From Neurospora tetraspora (taxonomy: Eukaryota; Ascomycota; Sordariomycetes; Sordariales; Sordariaceae): a stretch of DNA of 64,000 nt. Position 1 is the first letter of the stretch. Every line of letters starts with the position of its first letter. The stretch covers positions 4,526,001 to 4,590,000 of the forward strand of contig NW_026944384.1 of the NCBI RefSeq assembly GCF_033439725.1, in the 5' to 3' direction. Below, one piece after another: positions 14,304-26,500 of the stretch. Below the pieces are notes generated by a model. That model did not search any database, was not told the origin of the DNA, and saw nothing but the letters and a program-made list of their open reading frames with translations. The position numbers and the translations under genes are program-made.

Positions 14304-14952
14304 GGGTAACATGGCATGGGAGAAGGAAGGAGGAATAAGGGTTGTTAGGGTGTATGGAGAAAAAGCGTAATAAAGCTATGATAACGCCAACATCGGTCCT
14401 TTTAGAGAGAAGTTAGGGCAATGTCGCAGTTGGTGAGGTTCCAGAACTCATATCAGTGAATGGGTTCTAGTACGGACGGGCTCGTGGCATCTCATCTGTG
14501 AAGAGGCCCATGATCATGTAAACGAAATACGGAACAGGGAGCAAGTACCACAACCAGGAATGGACCAATGCCTGGACTTTCTTCCACAATGTATAACCTG
14601 CTGTTTTGTTTCTTTTATTTATGTCATTCATGTTGAAGAGCAAGCGTATCAAGCTACCATAGCAGTTTTAAGGGTTAGGGCAAGGAGGACGGTGATATAT
14701 GGACAATGTGATCTTTGTTTCCGCTATACATATGTACACCAAAGATAAGGTATACTCCACTATACACTATGCTCAGTGGTTCGCAATACCATACGTCCTG
14801 TAAGACCCGTTGTGCGCTTACTCCAATCCATCCACAAGGAGTATAAACAAGTTCGGTACTGAGCAAGTCAAGTATATACAAGTACATGATGTCCCATACC
14901 TTCAACACATAACGCTTGGTGTAGCTTGAGCCGCTTATGCCCGGAGGCGCAA
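14304..14952. other. Intergenic between convergent SPC3 and XRN1
   Basis: These are facing 3' flanks. The sequence AGGGTTAGGG at 14671-14680 is a third telomere-like motif, here between two gene ends rather than in a promoter. No gene is visible. Confidence 0.5.
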
Positions 14953-17900
14953 CTACTGTGAACCGCTGCCCCTACCACCGCGACCAGCACCACCACGACC
15001 ACGTCCTTCACCCCTACCCCGACCGCCACGGCCACGGCCACCACGGCCACCCCTAGGCGAATCGAGGCTAGCGGGAGGCGGGACTGCAGAGTACACGCCG
15101 GGAGCTGGCGAAGCCTGCTGCTGGGCTTCACCACTCAAGTTATCATCGACGTTCGCGAGGGCAGGCGCCGACTGATCAGCACCTCCTGGCTTGCCACCGC
15201 GGCCACGGAAGTTACCCCTGAAGTTACCGCCACGTCCACCACGAGCGCCTTGAGGGGTACCGGGGCCAGGGGAACCCTTAAAGCCGGGGTCCGGACCATA
15301 CGGCTGTCTCTGGGGCTGCTGATGACCGCTTGGGCCGCTGGGAGCCTGGCGATAGACAAGGTTCTCGCCCTGCTGAGGACCATTCTGCTGGTGAGGCGAC
15401 TGATAACCTCCACGACCACCCCGGCCACGACCACCGCCGTGAATAGCACCGCGCCAGGTTCCTTGCAGAGGAGGAGGCTGGGGTGCATCACGGTATTGCT
15501 TGCCATTAGCCTGCATCCCGTAACCACCGTGAGCCGTCAGTGTCGTAACCGAAGGATTGGTGGGTTGTCTAGCCATGGCTGCCTTGGAGCCAACAACGAC
15601 TTGGCGGTTGGAAAGGTTGAGGCAGGTGTGGGATGGCACCGTCTGGCCACGGAAAGGAGGGCACCGGTCACCGAGAGTGGTCCCACTCATGAAAGTAACA
15701 TCGAAGACCACATCCAGCAACTTGGCCGTCGGGACGCGGCTGATACCCACCACAGTTCCACGGTAGGCGATGGGAACCTTGCCAACCTCAGCGACATAAA
15801 CGACACGATCACCCAGGCTGAAGTGCTGGTTTCCAAGACGATGTTCCGCGTCACGAGGGCGCAGCAGAGCATTGCGAGGAACGTTGGGCATCCTCTTGTT
15901 CGCTGCAGCTAGTTGTCCGAGCTGCAGCCTGTCGGCTTCGGCAGCGAGCCTCATGACAACATCGGAATCAAGCTGCTCTGCGTCAAGTGGAACTCGCTCC
16001 ATCTGGCTCGTCTTCAGTGTCTTCAACCAGGCACCGATCTCCTTCACTCTAGCCGAGGCAACAGCCGGCTCGGGCCAGAGATCCGTCTCAGTCAGCTCGG
16101 CGCTAGAGGGATTCTGTTTAACGGCAGCAAAGAAATCTGGAAACTTTGTCATATACTCAGCGAGCATCGCGGTAGCAAGCGGACTGAACTCCCAACCGGT
16201 TGCGGACTTGCGGGAATAGCCAAGCACTTTCTGCTTCTTGCCTTCAAACTTAAGGTTGAGGCCTAGGTTGACCCGCAAGCCGCCAAGTGTTGTGATGAAG
16301 TAGGACGACGTGATCTTGCTCAAAGTAAGAGAGTGAAGGTCCAATTCCCTCGCAACCTTCCATGACGGGGAATATGGGTTGTTCCGCTCTGCGTCCAACA
16401 TAATCTGGCGAGCAAAATCCGGTTCCCGCTCTTTCAAGGCGGCAAGCAAGACAACAAGCTTGTTGTTGCTGTAACCTTCAACTTCAACTGGGCGGCCATA
16501 GTTGAATTCGCCCAAGAAGAAGCCAACGGACTTGATGGGAAACTCTTCCTCAAGAGGCAAGGCAGCCCTCTCAATGAAACGTTCATCCTCGTTGACAACC
16601 TCGTCGACAATGATCTGTGCGGCATAGTCCGTCTCCATGCCGGGAATCGGGCCGTACTCCTTCACTGTAGCGCCTTCATCGGTTTTGGTCAGGCCCTTGA
16701 GCATGTGCACGTGGACCAACGACTCCACCTGACCGATCAATATACCTAGCCGCTTGCTGTAGAAGTTCTCAATGCGGTGAGCCGTCTTGCCCCATTGCTC
16801 GATGTCCCGCGAGGAATGATTACGCGATACCACCTGTCCGCTACCATCTTCTGCCAATTGATAATCAAAAAGCTCGTCGGATACGCCCACGATTTTAGCC
16901 TCTTGAAGGAAGGGATAGCCAACGAAGCAGCGCTTTCCAAGCTTGCGCTTCGCTTCCTCGACGTTGGTGCGCTTCTCCGTATCCAGGACATTGACGACCA
17001 TGCTCTGGTTGCGACTCTCCGACTGGAACACATTGACGCCATGGAATCCAAGAGAGGCGGTGTATGGCAGAGTAGCCAGAGAAGGGAATCCAGCCAGCGC
17101 TTCCTCGTTCAGCAGAGCACCGTCGGTTAAACCAACACGATACTCCAGTCCCTCCACGGGCGGAAGATCGAAAATGTTCTCGATACAGTGGCAGTGGGCG
17201 ATGGACGGGAAGACTCCGACAAGGGAGGAAGGGTATTCAAAATCCACTGAATCGGAATACGTAAACTTGAGGGCGACACCAAAATCGTTCCTCGACTTCT
17301 CAACGTCCGAGAGGAGTTCGTTCTTGGGGCCCATTGCTGTGAGCAGCCGCTTCTCGTCAATGAAGGGAATCTTGACGACGGCTTCCCAGTCCATCTTCTT
17401 GCCATTCATGTCGAGCTCAAAGTCTCTTGGGTAGAAGTCGATGATGGGAGAATCGGGGTTCGTCATAAGATCCCAATACACTGTCGGCACAATCTTTTTG
17501 CTGCGGTCTGGCAAGACACCCATCAGCTGCTCATATGGCTTGAACGGCTGACCCATCTTGAAATTGAGGTCGGCCTTCAGGCCTTTCATGACATCGGAAA
17601 TCATGGGAGCATAGTGGTAGCGATAGAACCAGGGCCAAGAAGCAATACCACGGTAGTAGTAGTAGAGCACCCATTGAAGACCCTGGACGTAATTCTCCGT
17701 CAACTTGCGGAGTTCATCCTCCTTGTTTTCCGGGGTCCAATCCTCGAACTTCTCGGCATAGTACTGGTCTTTCCACTCCTGGAACTTTTGCTGGTACTTG
17801 ACCTCCATGGCAGCCTTCGAGTCGGCCGCAGTTAGATCCAGGACTTGGGCGTTGTCGTACTTCTTGATGATACGGAGAACGGCTGACTGGGCTTCCTCGT

Positions 17901-19492
17901 CCTCCTCCGACTCGTCATCTCTCTCGGGGAAGGACAAGATTAGGTGGCGGTGTCCCTCATCATCTTCCTTAGTTGCCCAAGAAATGTGGGCAGTATCAGC
18001 CAGGTCTTGGACAAACTTGCGGTCCTCGGCCTTCAACTCGGTACCGAGATCAAGGGTGTTAGTACTCCTGTTGGTGAGGAATTTCCGAATCTTCTGCTTC
18101 CAGAGGTTCTTCTGATTCGTGGTGACGATGAGCTTGCCCTTGATCTTGGCCTTTGCTGTCTCTGTCTCGTCATTTTCGAGCATCTTCTTGGCCCGAAGCC
18201 AGCTTTGATCCTCATGTTCATGTTCGAAAAAGCGATACTCCTCCTTGCCGAGTTCTTCCAGAAGCAGGCCGAGTCTCTGGAGGTTGACCTTACCGCCCTC
18301 GTTGATATATCCGTCGCCGCGTGGAAGAATTTCTTTGTATATCCTGAACATGAGCGAAAGAGCGCCTTCATTGATGTGAAGGCGCGGAAGGTTGGGAAGG
18401 AAATCGTTTCCGACAAAGAAGGCCATGAGAATGAAGTCGTCAATAACCTTCTCCATATCGAATGGAAAAGACATGGCTCCAGGTTTCTTGAGATCCTGGA
18501 ACTCCAGCTCCAGGTACTCGCGGACTATGCAAAGATGCATCAAATAGAAGTTTTGTTCCTCCAGTCCCTTTGCCTTATGCTTAGCTGGGCCGCGGCCAAA
18601 GGTAACTTCCTCGCGCAGAAGGCAGAAGTGAGGATCATGGCTGAGGAGGCCAAGCATGATCAGATCGGCGTCGAGACCATACAAACAGTGACGGACGTTC
18701 GCGTCGTAGTCGGGTTGAGCGCGCGCATTGCGGATGTACTCCATGATCTTGTGCTCACCCTCACCAGGGACCTCGTGTCCAGACAGGACAATCTCGGGCT
18801 GTTGCCAGTCCCTGTCTTCTGATACCTTCTTATTGATGAAATACCTCAGCTGTTGCGACAGCTTGGCCATAAATTCGGTTCCTAGGCAGCTAGTTAGGCT
18901 CCGGGAAAACACTCAGTGGGGACCAGTGCCAGACATACCAGGTGTAATGCAGTTGCTGTCGAAAGGTTCTTCTTTGGGCAGTTCCTTGCCCTCACGAATC
19001 GCCTTATCTCTGGCCTTTTCGTTGTCCAGCGCGGTACGGAAACGACGAGCACGCTGCTGGTTCATCTTGGCGCGAGGAGCAACGCCATCTATAGCCATGA
19101 AGAAGAGCTTTTTGGGCTTGATTTTCCCGAAGAGATGTTCAATGTAGTTGAATATAGCAATGAACATCTCCTCCTCTGTCATCCGGAATTGTACATCGCT
19201 CGTATCCTTATGGGTACAGTTGTGGATGATACCGTTCATGTCCAACTGGGTAAACCGGTTAGCTAGGAAAGTAACGCAAGATAGCCATCAGGCCTCGGAA
19301 GGGAGCAGCGAACATAAAGGCAATCGAACTCGGGGATACGGTTCTCGGCGATGAGCTGAGAGATGGCGGGATACCGCTCCGAGAGCCATCTGAAAAACTT
19401 GGGAACACTGGATGAGAGAAGGTATTAGCTACATGTCTGAACAACGCGCGCGTATACGGCGAGGGGGGAGCTTTGAGAGTAACATACCCCAT
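14953..19492 (-). CDS. xrn1: 5'-3' exoribonuclease XRN1
   Basis: Cytoplasmic 5'-3' exonuclease that degrades decapped mRNA. Four exons (19488-19492, 19314-19407, 18939-19245, 14953-18881) give 1444 aa. The first coding exon is only 5 nt (ATGGG), and splicing restores MGVPKFFRWLSERYP. The catalytic residues sit where they do in yeast Xrn1: Asp35 (LDMNGIIHNC), Asp86 (AIDGVAPR), Lys93, Gln97 and Arg101 (KMNQQRARR), Glu176 and Glu178 (PGEGEHK), Asp206 and Asp208 (GLDADLIMLG). Also present are WALYYYYRG-like (here WVLYYYYRGIASW) and SH3-like blocks (LGDRVVYV, YRGTVVGI). The C-terminal 200 residues are disordered, ending in RGG/RGRGG repeats typical of RNA binding and arginine methylation. The gene is divergent from CAC-3. 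Confidence 0.95.
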
Positions 19493-20923
19493 GTTGGCTG
19501 ACTGGCGTGTAGCGCCGGACTAGATGTGTACACTACTAGAAGTTTGCGAAGGAGGTCTGAAATCGGGGCGCGCTGAGCGGTCGCAGGAGATGTTGCAGAG
19601 TCTACCTAGTTGCTGCTTTCAAGGGGCGAAGAAGAGGCGACAAGCTGGTCGTTCAGATGCCGGCGCTGAATAATAATGGCCGGGCTTTTAGGTAGCGAAA
19701 CCTCCAGGGATCGCAATGGCACAAAAAACCGAAGGGGGACGAAGCAGCAAGATCCAACTAAGCTTCCAGGCTTCCTTTTGAAGGATAGTATGGAAAGCTA
19801 CAGGACTGAAGATGCTGTCTGGAAGGGAGGAAGAGGCGTGTCTTTCGAGCGACGGACAGCGGCAGTCGGGAAAAGAAGCTACTATACTGCTAACAAAAGC
19901 GAAAGGATAGAAAATCCGAGGAGGGGCCTAAAGCGTGGCGGCTATGTGTAAGGTAGAGATAGCAGAAGAAGTGGTGATGTCTACGAGAGATGGAAAAGTG
20001 GAAGTGGAAGGTCCGTCGGTCGGGTACCTTCAAGAGGCGAGATAGCAGAGGTGTGGATGGGACGGGGAAGGTGTCCTGGGCTCCGGGCTGGCTGTTCAGG
20101 CTGTGACACACTGCAGTTTCCAGTTGGCCTCCATTGCCCCACGGGCTGACTCTGCCCGGCCAGGCCAGTGGTGAGCGCCCGCCACCTCATCAGGCTCCCT
20201 GTCGCTGTCAAGGTGACGAGCCCCTCGACGAGCGGGACAGAACTGAGGTGAAGCTGTTCGGGCGGGCAATGTAGCACGGACCACCTGGTATCCCCGGTCC
20301 GTCACTGCTCGGCTCAGGAGTGACATCAAGGAACGCCTTCCCCACCGGCGCCCGCGCTGGCTTGAGGCTCTGTGGAGTACCTTGACGAACCCTTGTCCCA
20401 TCCGCCCTGCAGCACCGTCGTCTCTCCAACGGAACTGAACCCCACGAAACAGCATTCGTCAAAGTGCCCGTGGTGCATGAAAAGGCGGAAGAGAATGGCA
20501 GAAATCAATTAATTGGAAGTCGCGTCGCGTTTAGAGGTAGAGGTAGTTAGCGCTTCAACCACTGCAAACGCCGTCCGTCGCATGGGCAAATCACTTTAAC
20601 TTGTTGCGCCTTTGATTCCCATCCCCCGCCATTACTTTCCTCACTTTTGGAATCTTAGACCACCTGGAAACTTCCGTTGAAAGGAACATCTCTCGCGCTA
20701 CTTACTGAACGGGCATATCCATCTACTCACGCTCATTGTTCAGAGAGCTTGTTTCCATCCCTGTGGCCTTCGCTCTCACATCCGTGGTGGCTCATCCAGC
20801 ACCAGGCAAAACTCCCACTACAGCTGCGCAACGCGAAAAGCGACTCTTGGCCACCTCCAGAACATCTATTACACCCGGCCACCCCACTCACGTTATCAGC
20901 TTCACTGAACCCACAAACTCAAG
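19493..20923. promoter_or_regulatory. Divergent XRN1/CAC-3 intergenic region
   Basis: These 1.43 kb separate the two divergent start codons and must hold both promoters and 5' UTRs. Several frames are open on both strands between 19.9 and 20.5 kb, but they look like chance and match no family. No clear TATA box was identified. Confidence 0.45.
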
Positions 20924-22333
20924 ATGGCGCGCGACGAGATTGTCGACGATGTTGACGGTAAGCTTATGAAGCTCGGGTTGCGAGCTTGCTGCCAGCCTGT
21001 GCAAAAGTGCTGACGTTAGGACGCAGTCAACATGGAGGAGGACGACGCCGAGGCCGAGCAGCGCCTGATCAACGAAGAGTACAAAATCTGGAAGAAGAAC
21101 AGCCCCTTCCTCTACGACATGATGCTCAGCACGGCCTTGGAGTGGCCTACCCTCACGACACAATGGTTCCCCGATGTCAAGAACCCCAAAGACAAGAGCC
21201 ACACCGTCCACAGACTGCTTCTCGGAACCCATACCGCTGAGGGCAAGCCCAACTACCTCCAAATCGCCGAAGTCGAGATCCCTAAGATGGTCGAGCTGAA
21301 TCCCCGCGACTACGACGAGGAACGCGGCGAGATTGGTGGCTATGGCAGCAAGGCCTCTTCCGGGGAGCCCTTGTGTATTCGGTTCAAGATCACCCAGAAG
21401 ATCGACCACCCTGGCGAGGTCAACAAGGCCCGCTACCAGCCCCAGAACCCCGATATTATTGCCACCCTTGCTGTTGACGGCCGTGTCTTGATCTTCGACC
21501 GCACAAAGCACAGCATCACGCCCTCCGGCACTCCTAGCCCTCAACTTGAGCTGATTGGCCACAAGGAGGAAGGCTTCGGCTTGAACTGGAACCCGCACGA
21601 GGAAGGCTGCCTTGCGACCGGCAGCGAAGACAAGACCGTCCTCCTGTGGGACCTCAAGACCTACGAAGGTACCAGCAAGCAGCTCAAGTACTCTCGCAAG
21701 TACACGCACCATAGCCACATTGTCAACGACGTTCAACACCACCCCTTGGTCAAGTCATGGATCGGTACCGTCTCGGACGATCTCACTCTCCAGATCATCG
21801 ACGTCCGCCGTCCAGAGACCGACAAGGCAGCTATTGTCGCCCGTAACGGTCATAGTGACGCCATCAATGCTTTGGCATTCAACCCACGGGTGGAAACCCT
21901 CATTGCGACTGCTTCCGCCGACAAGACAATTGGTATCTGGGACATGCGGAACATGAAGTCCAAGGTCCACACCTTGGAGGGCCACCAGGATGCGGTTACC
22001 TCTCTTGAGTGGCACCCAACCGAGTCGGCCGTTCTGGGCAGTGGCAGCTACGACAGGAGGTTGCTGTTTTGGGACATTAGTCGTGTTGGAGACGAGCAAA
22101 CCCAAGAGGACGCTGAGGATGGTCCACCGGAGCTGCTCTTTATGCACGGCGGTCACACCAACCACCTGGCCGATTTCAGCTGGAACCGCAACGACCCCTG
22201 GCTTGTGTGCAGTGCTGCCGAGGATAACCTGCTACAGATCTGGAAGGTGGCCAACAGCATCGTTTCCAAGGAGCCCGCGGACATGTCTACTCCCGAGCTC
22301 GATGACCCGAAACCGAAGCAATCTAGCCACTAG
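20924..22333 (+). CDS. cac-3: Histone-binding WD40 protein RBBP4/MSI1 (CAC-3/NPF)
   Basis: Histone H4-binding WD40 chaperone shared by CAF-1, PRC2, HAT and deacetylase complexes; the Neurospora orthologue is CAC-3/NPF. Exon 1 is 20924-20957, a 69-nt intron 20958-21026, exon 2 21027-22333; 446 aa. The start MARDEIVDDVDVNMEEDD is acidic. The H4-binding N-terminal helix (INEEYKIWKKNSPFLYD) and ALEWPTLT follow. Seven WD repeats then run to about residue 425, with GHKEEGFGLNWNP, LATGSEDKTVLLWD, NGHSDAINALAFNP, TASADKTIGIWD, LEGHQDAVTSLEWHP and SGSYDRRLLFWD clearly visible. The acidic PEE-like loop DAEDGPPELLFMHGGHT is also kept. Length and termini match the family, so TAG at 22331-22333 is a normal end, yet the same frame stays open for 137 codons beyond it (see separate entry). 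Confidence 0.95.
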
Positions 22334-22747
22334 GATGAGGAAACTTCGGCCTTCCAAGTCCTGTTGCCCTCGATCGAGACTCTAGAGATACAACAGCAAC
22401 AAGAGGAACAGCAACAGGCGCATGACAAGTCCGCGGAGCAAGCCGCTACCATTGGATCCAGGACGGAAAAGGGTAAAGGTAAAGAAGCACCCAAGGAGGG
22501 CTCGAGGTTACAAGATGGAACAAGCGGCAGAGACAACGGGGATGGGGACGATGACTCGGAAGATACCAGTGCTTCCGAGCAAAAGGGACGGGGCAAGAGT
22601 AAAGGCATGTCGGTGTACGAGTCCTACTTGCGGACGGTGGAGGAGGCAAGGAGAGCGGCGCAAATGACAGGCGCAGAACGGCACCGGAAGACGCGCTCAC
22701 GCACAACATTTGGCGCAGAAACACAGCAGAAGCAACAGCAGCAATAG
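22334..22747 (+). other. Open frame in phase with CAC-3, beyond its stop
   Basis: After the CAC-3 TAG the same reading frame continues for 137 codons to TAG at 22745-22747. The predicted sequence is Gln/Glu-rich at first (LEIQQQQEEQQQ), then Lys/Gly/Asp-rich, then has a helix-like basic stretch (SVYESYLRTVEEARRAAQ, TGAERHRKTRSR) and a Gln tail. There is an internal ATG before SVYESY. No good splice donor lies just upstream of the stop. It may be 3' UTR with purine-rich bias, a readthrough extension, or a relic tail. I do not recognise it. Confidence 0.3.
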
Positions 22748-23535
22748 AGCTGCTGAATGACGGCGATGGCTGTACGACGGCGATGGCGGGAAAATGGACG
22801 GTTCTCTAGGCGTAGCGGGTAACAACAGTGCATTTTGAGCTGGATATGAGGGATAGGCTTACCACAGCAAAGTAATGATGGCAGACAGCACCAGGCTTGG
22901 TCCAAGATACATGGCAGAGGGAGCTCCGGGGATCTCGACCACGTCAAGCCACGAGTTGTATGCGAAGAGATAGACCAAGCAAACTTGAGAGAAGGCATGT
23001 AATCTTCTGAATCCATCATTTCACAGACCTGTTGACTGCAGCGTGACAGCATTCCGCCGTCCTAATGTTGGATTGGGACTACATTTACTCTTGGCCGTGA
23101 ACCCATGGAGTCTTATTTCCCGTGTCGTCACTTTGTTACAAGAACCTTGGAGGTATGCAACTTTCTGTTGAAAGGTTACACATGGCCATTTGAGCAGACT
23201 CTACGAGTTGAGACGGAAGGCCCATAACCCGCTTACTATTGTTCTCGCTCTGAATTTTATTTTCATCTGATGTTTTTTTCCCTCAAGTTCCTTCCTATTG
23301 TTCTCATTGACCGATCTATTCACTGCGGGAGCCCAGAACAGGAGCGGTCCCGACTTACCGTATGGCACAAAACCAGTGACCGTTGACAAAAATAATTCCC
23401 AGATCACTTCGTCCATCTTGCAACTTTTATTCCAACTCTCGCCGATCGTCTCTTTTCAACTCTTTTCAACTCGAATGATCCGAGAAACCAGGAAGCGCAA
23501 GCAATCAACTACACAGCACCCAAGTCATCGGAAAC
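22748..23535. other. Intergenic CAC-3 to F-box gene
   Basis: Contains the presumed CAC-3 terminator region and the promoter and leader of the next gene. The DNA becomes pyrimidine-rich towards 23.5 kb, as in fungal leaders. No separate gene is supported. Confidence 0.45.
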
Positions 23536-26500
23536 ATGTCAAACCTACAAGTGCCCGGCGAGCAAGGAGAGGGCAAAGTGAGAGCTGTCTCAAACCCTCT
23601 GCCCGGACTTGCATCACTCAACTTCAACAATTACGGAAGTGATGCTCAGCAAGACTACGAGGCGGCTCAAGCCTCTCGCGCAAACGCCACTATCGACGAA
23701 ATCGAGCAAAGAGGCATAGTGCCCGACGTCAATCTGGTCGAACGAGAGCTCCTCCGGCCAAAATCAAGAATCAAGAGAGCCGGCTCTACTGCCCACAAGA
23801 TATTCTCTAATCGTGCCGCATCCTCTCGCGACCCTTCTGGCAGCAGCGATGTCAATACCCTCAATCTCGGCCTTCGCGTCTACCCAAGCAACGAGGAGCA
23901 AGATGCAGTGGTCAATACGCTCTGGGAAGAGTTCGCCAACGACGGTGGTTTGAGCGGACTAAGCCACCAGCAGGTGTCTCTTCTTTATCAGCACTGGCAC
24001 CAGCGTGCCCTGGCCATCAATGAGTCTGCCAAAGAATGGCAAGCTCTCAATGAGCCTTCCCCGAAAGCGACGGAGCCCCGCGTGAGCACCTTTGACCTCT
24101 TCGGCTCCCTGATGACCGACTTTGAGCTTCTCCTTGAGGTCTGCAAGCATTTGCGCCCGATCGACATCATCAATCTTTACAGCGTCTCGAAATCCTTCCA
24201 TGATCTTGTCAACGCAAACCTCCAAAGCACCATCCTTCTTTGGACGGACCACATGGCGCCGTCCTCGGCTCGCATCTTCTGCCACCAACTGTACTACCAG
24301 TACTTCATCGACGACCCCTCCGGCAGAGATCCCAGTACTCACCGTGATATACGGTATTTCAACCGAGAGGCTCCCAATTATACTGTGTATCAAAACCAGG
24401 CCGGAGAAGGCCAATTCGGTCCCGTCAACCCTCTTCCACCCGCCGACCCGCAACACAATATCCGCAAGGTCCCGTCCCTGATCTGGTTCCAAATGGTCGT
24501 CGACCGCGAGATCAAAGTCCGCGACATCCTCGCCACCCTCGCCCGCCACGGCCACCGCACCCCTCCCGACACGCACAAGACGCTAAAGAAGCTCTGGCTC
24601 TTAATGGACGTGGCCTCCTGCCGCGGCCGCGCCGTCCTGATTCGCTCCCAGACGCTCTTCACCGACGAGGACCTCTACCGTGCTCGCCTCTTCTTCATCA
24701 AGCTCTACATGCTCTTCGCCGACCCCGTCTTCGGGCCCAAGTCCACCGCGCTCGCCAAGCTGTTCCTCGGCCAAAAGGGGTTCACACCGCTTTGGCAGTT
24801 CCTGCGGCGCAAGAAGTACACCACCGAGCAAGAGATCGTGGAGATGAAGACGCGGTACGACGTCCGACCGACTCTCTTGCAGGTCCTCGACGGACATCCC
24901 ATCAACGGCGTACCGCCCAATGAGATGGGGATGATGCATGTGGAAGGGTGGGGGCGCGGCGTCAGACACTTGCTTCGCCCCGATCAGATGGTCAATTGGG
25001 AAGCGTACAAGAGAGGGTTGCCGCTGCACCTAAGGGCCGAGAGGATGATGCTCTACGGCCATGTGGACTTCAACACGGGCCGGCCGTTGGTGCCGAGCCT
25101 GGATGAGTTGTACATGAGTGATGACGAGTTCGACCTGCCGGCCGATTCGAGCTGGAGGATCATGAAGCATCACAAGGCCCATGGCGGCTGTGGGAATGTC
25201 CCCTTCGAGAGAGGCATGTGGCAGCCTAAGCATGCGAGGAAGGCAAGGTGGAAGACGTTGACGGAGGAGGAGAAAGAGGATATACTGGCTGCGGAGGAAG
25301 AGGAGATCAAGGAGGAAAAGAAGTTGCGGTATGTGGAAGGTGATTTGGATGTGGCCCTTGCGGACTTGGAGGAGGCGTTGTATGACTATGCCGTGGAGAA
25401 GGAGGAGGGAAGTCACGAAGAGCATGGCATTGACGGACTTGAGTTCGACAGCCGCGTTCCAATGCCCGATGATACGTCTCATGCCGATGAGGAAGAAGAG
25501 TTCGATGATACCGACTGGGAGAACTGCGCGAAGTACATGAAGGATTTAGATCGGGTACCCGACCAGCTGACTCTCATCCGACAAGACAAGGCTTACTCCC
25601 AGCTCAACAGATCACTCATCATGGCCAAGCAGGTGTTCGACAGCAAGGCCAAGAGCAATTCTGAAAGGCAAGAGCAAGACAAAGCTTGGGCGCATGCCAT
25701 TGTTCACCAACTACCCCTTTATACCGGCGCGAATCCCGCTTACAGAAGAGGTGTTCCCGTTGCTCCTCGAAACAACTCACCCGCGTCAAACCAGGCCTTC
25801 TTCAATGCCCATAATGGCAATCACGACTGGGTGCAGCCGGTATACCCAGCCCAAGCCGAACTACCAGACGTTCGAGCCGAGTATCTTCTCAAAGGCGCTG
25901 TCGCCCTCCACAATGCCCGCCTTGACACCGGCGACCTCGACCCCGCCACCGACGCTATGCCCGATGACGAAGTCGCCGAGTTGGAAGACGAGGAGATTAC
26001 CAAACAGATTGAGAAGAATGTCAATTACGGTTGGATGCTTCACATGCCGCGCAAGCAGCCCAACAACGAAGCTGGTAGTAGTTCGCAAGACCAAGACGAC
26101 CACAGTGGCAACGAAGGAGCCAGCGGTGTGTCAGAATCTATGGACATGGACATGATGGACATGGATGACATGGAGGAGGACATCGACGACGACTTCAACG
26201 ACTTGATCACCAGCGACTTCGATGATTTCATCACCACCCCCAACTTCGGCCTTCACAACCCTAACAACGCAAGCCCCAGCAACACCATCCCCCTCTCCCC
26301 CACCCCCAGCGCCAGCACCATCGACCAACCCAGCCCCAACCCTTACATCCCCATCCACAAGAACCAACCCACCCCCAACACCAACCCCAACCCTCACAAC
26401 CCCGACTTACCCTACCGCACCCAAATGTACCACTACCACCACGACCCGGACGAAGACTTCGACTGGCGCGGCTGGCTCGACATGCAGCACCAGAACGACT

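Noticed and set aside
17944-18822. 292-codon plus-strand frame inside XRN1
   Set aside because: Antisense shadow; the sense frame has all XRN1 catalytic residues.
20888-21742. 284-codon minus-strand frame opposite CAC-3
   Set aside because: Antisense shadow of a highly conserved WD40 gene.
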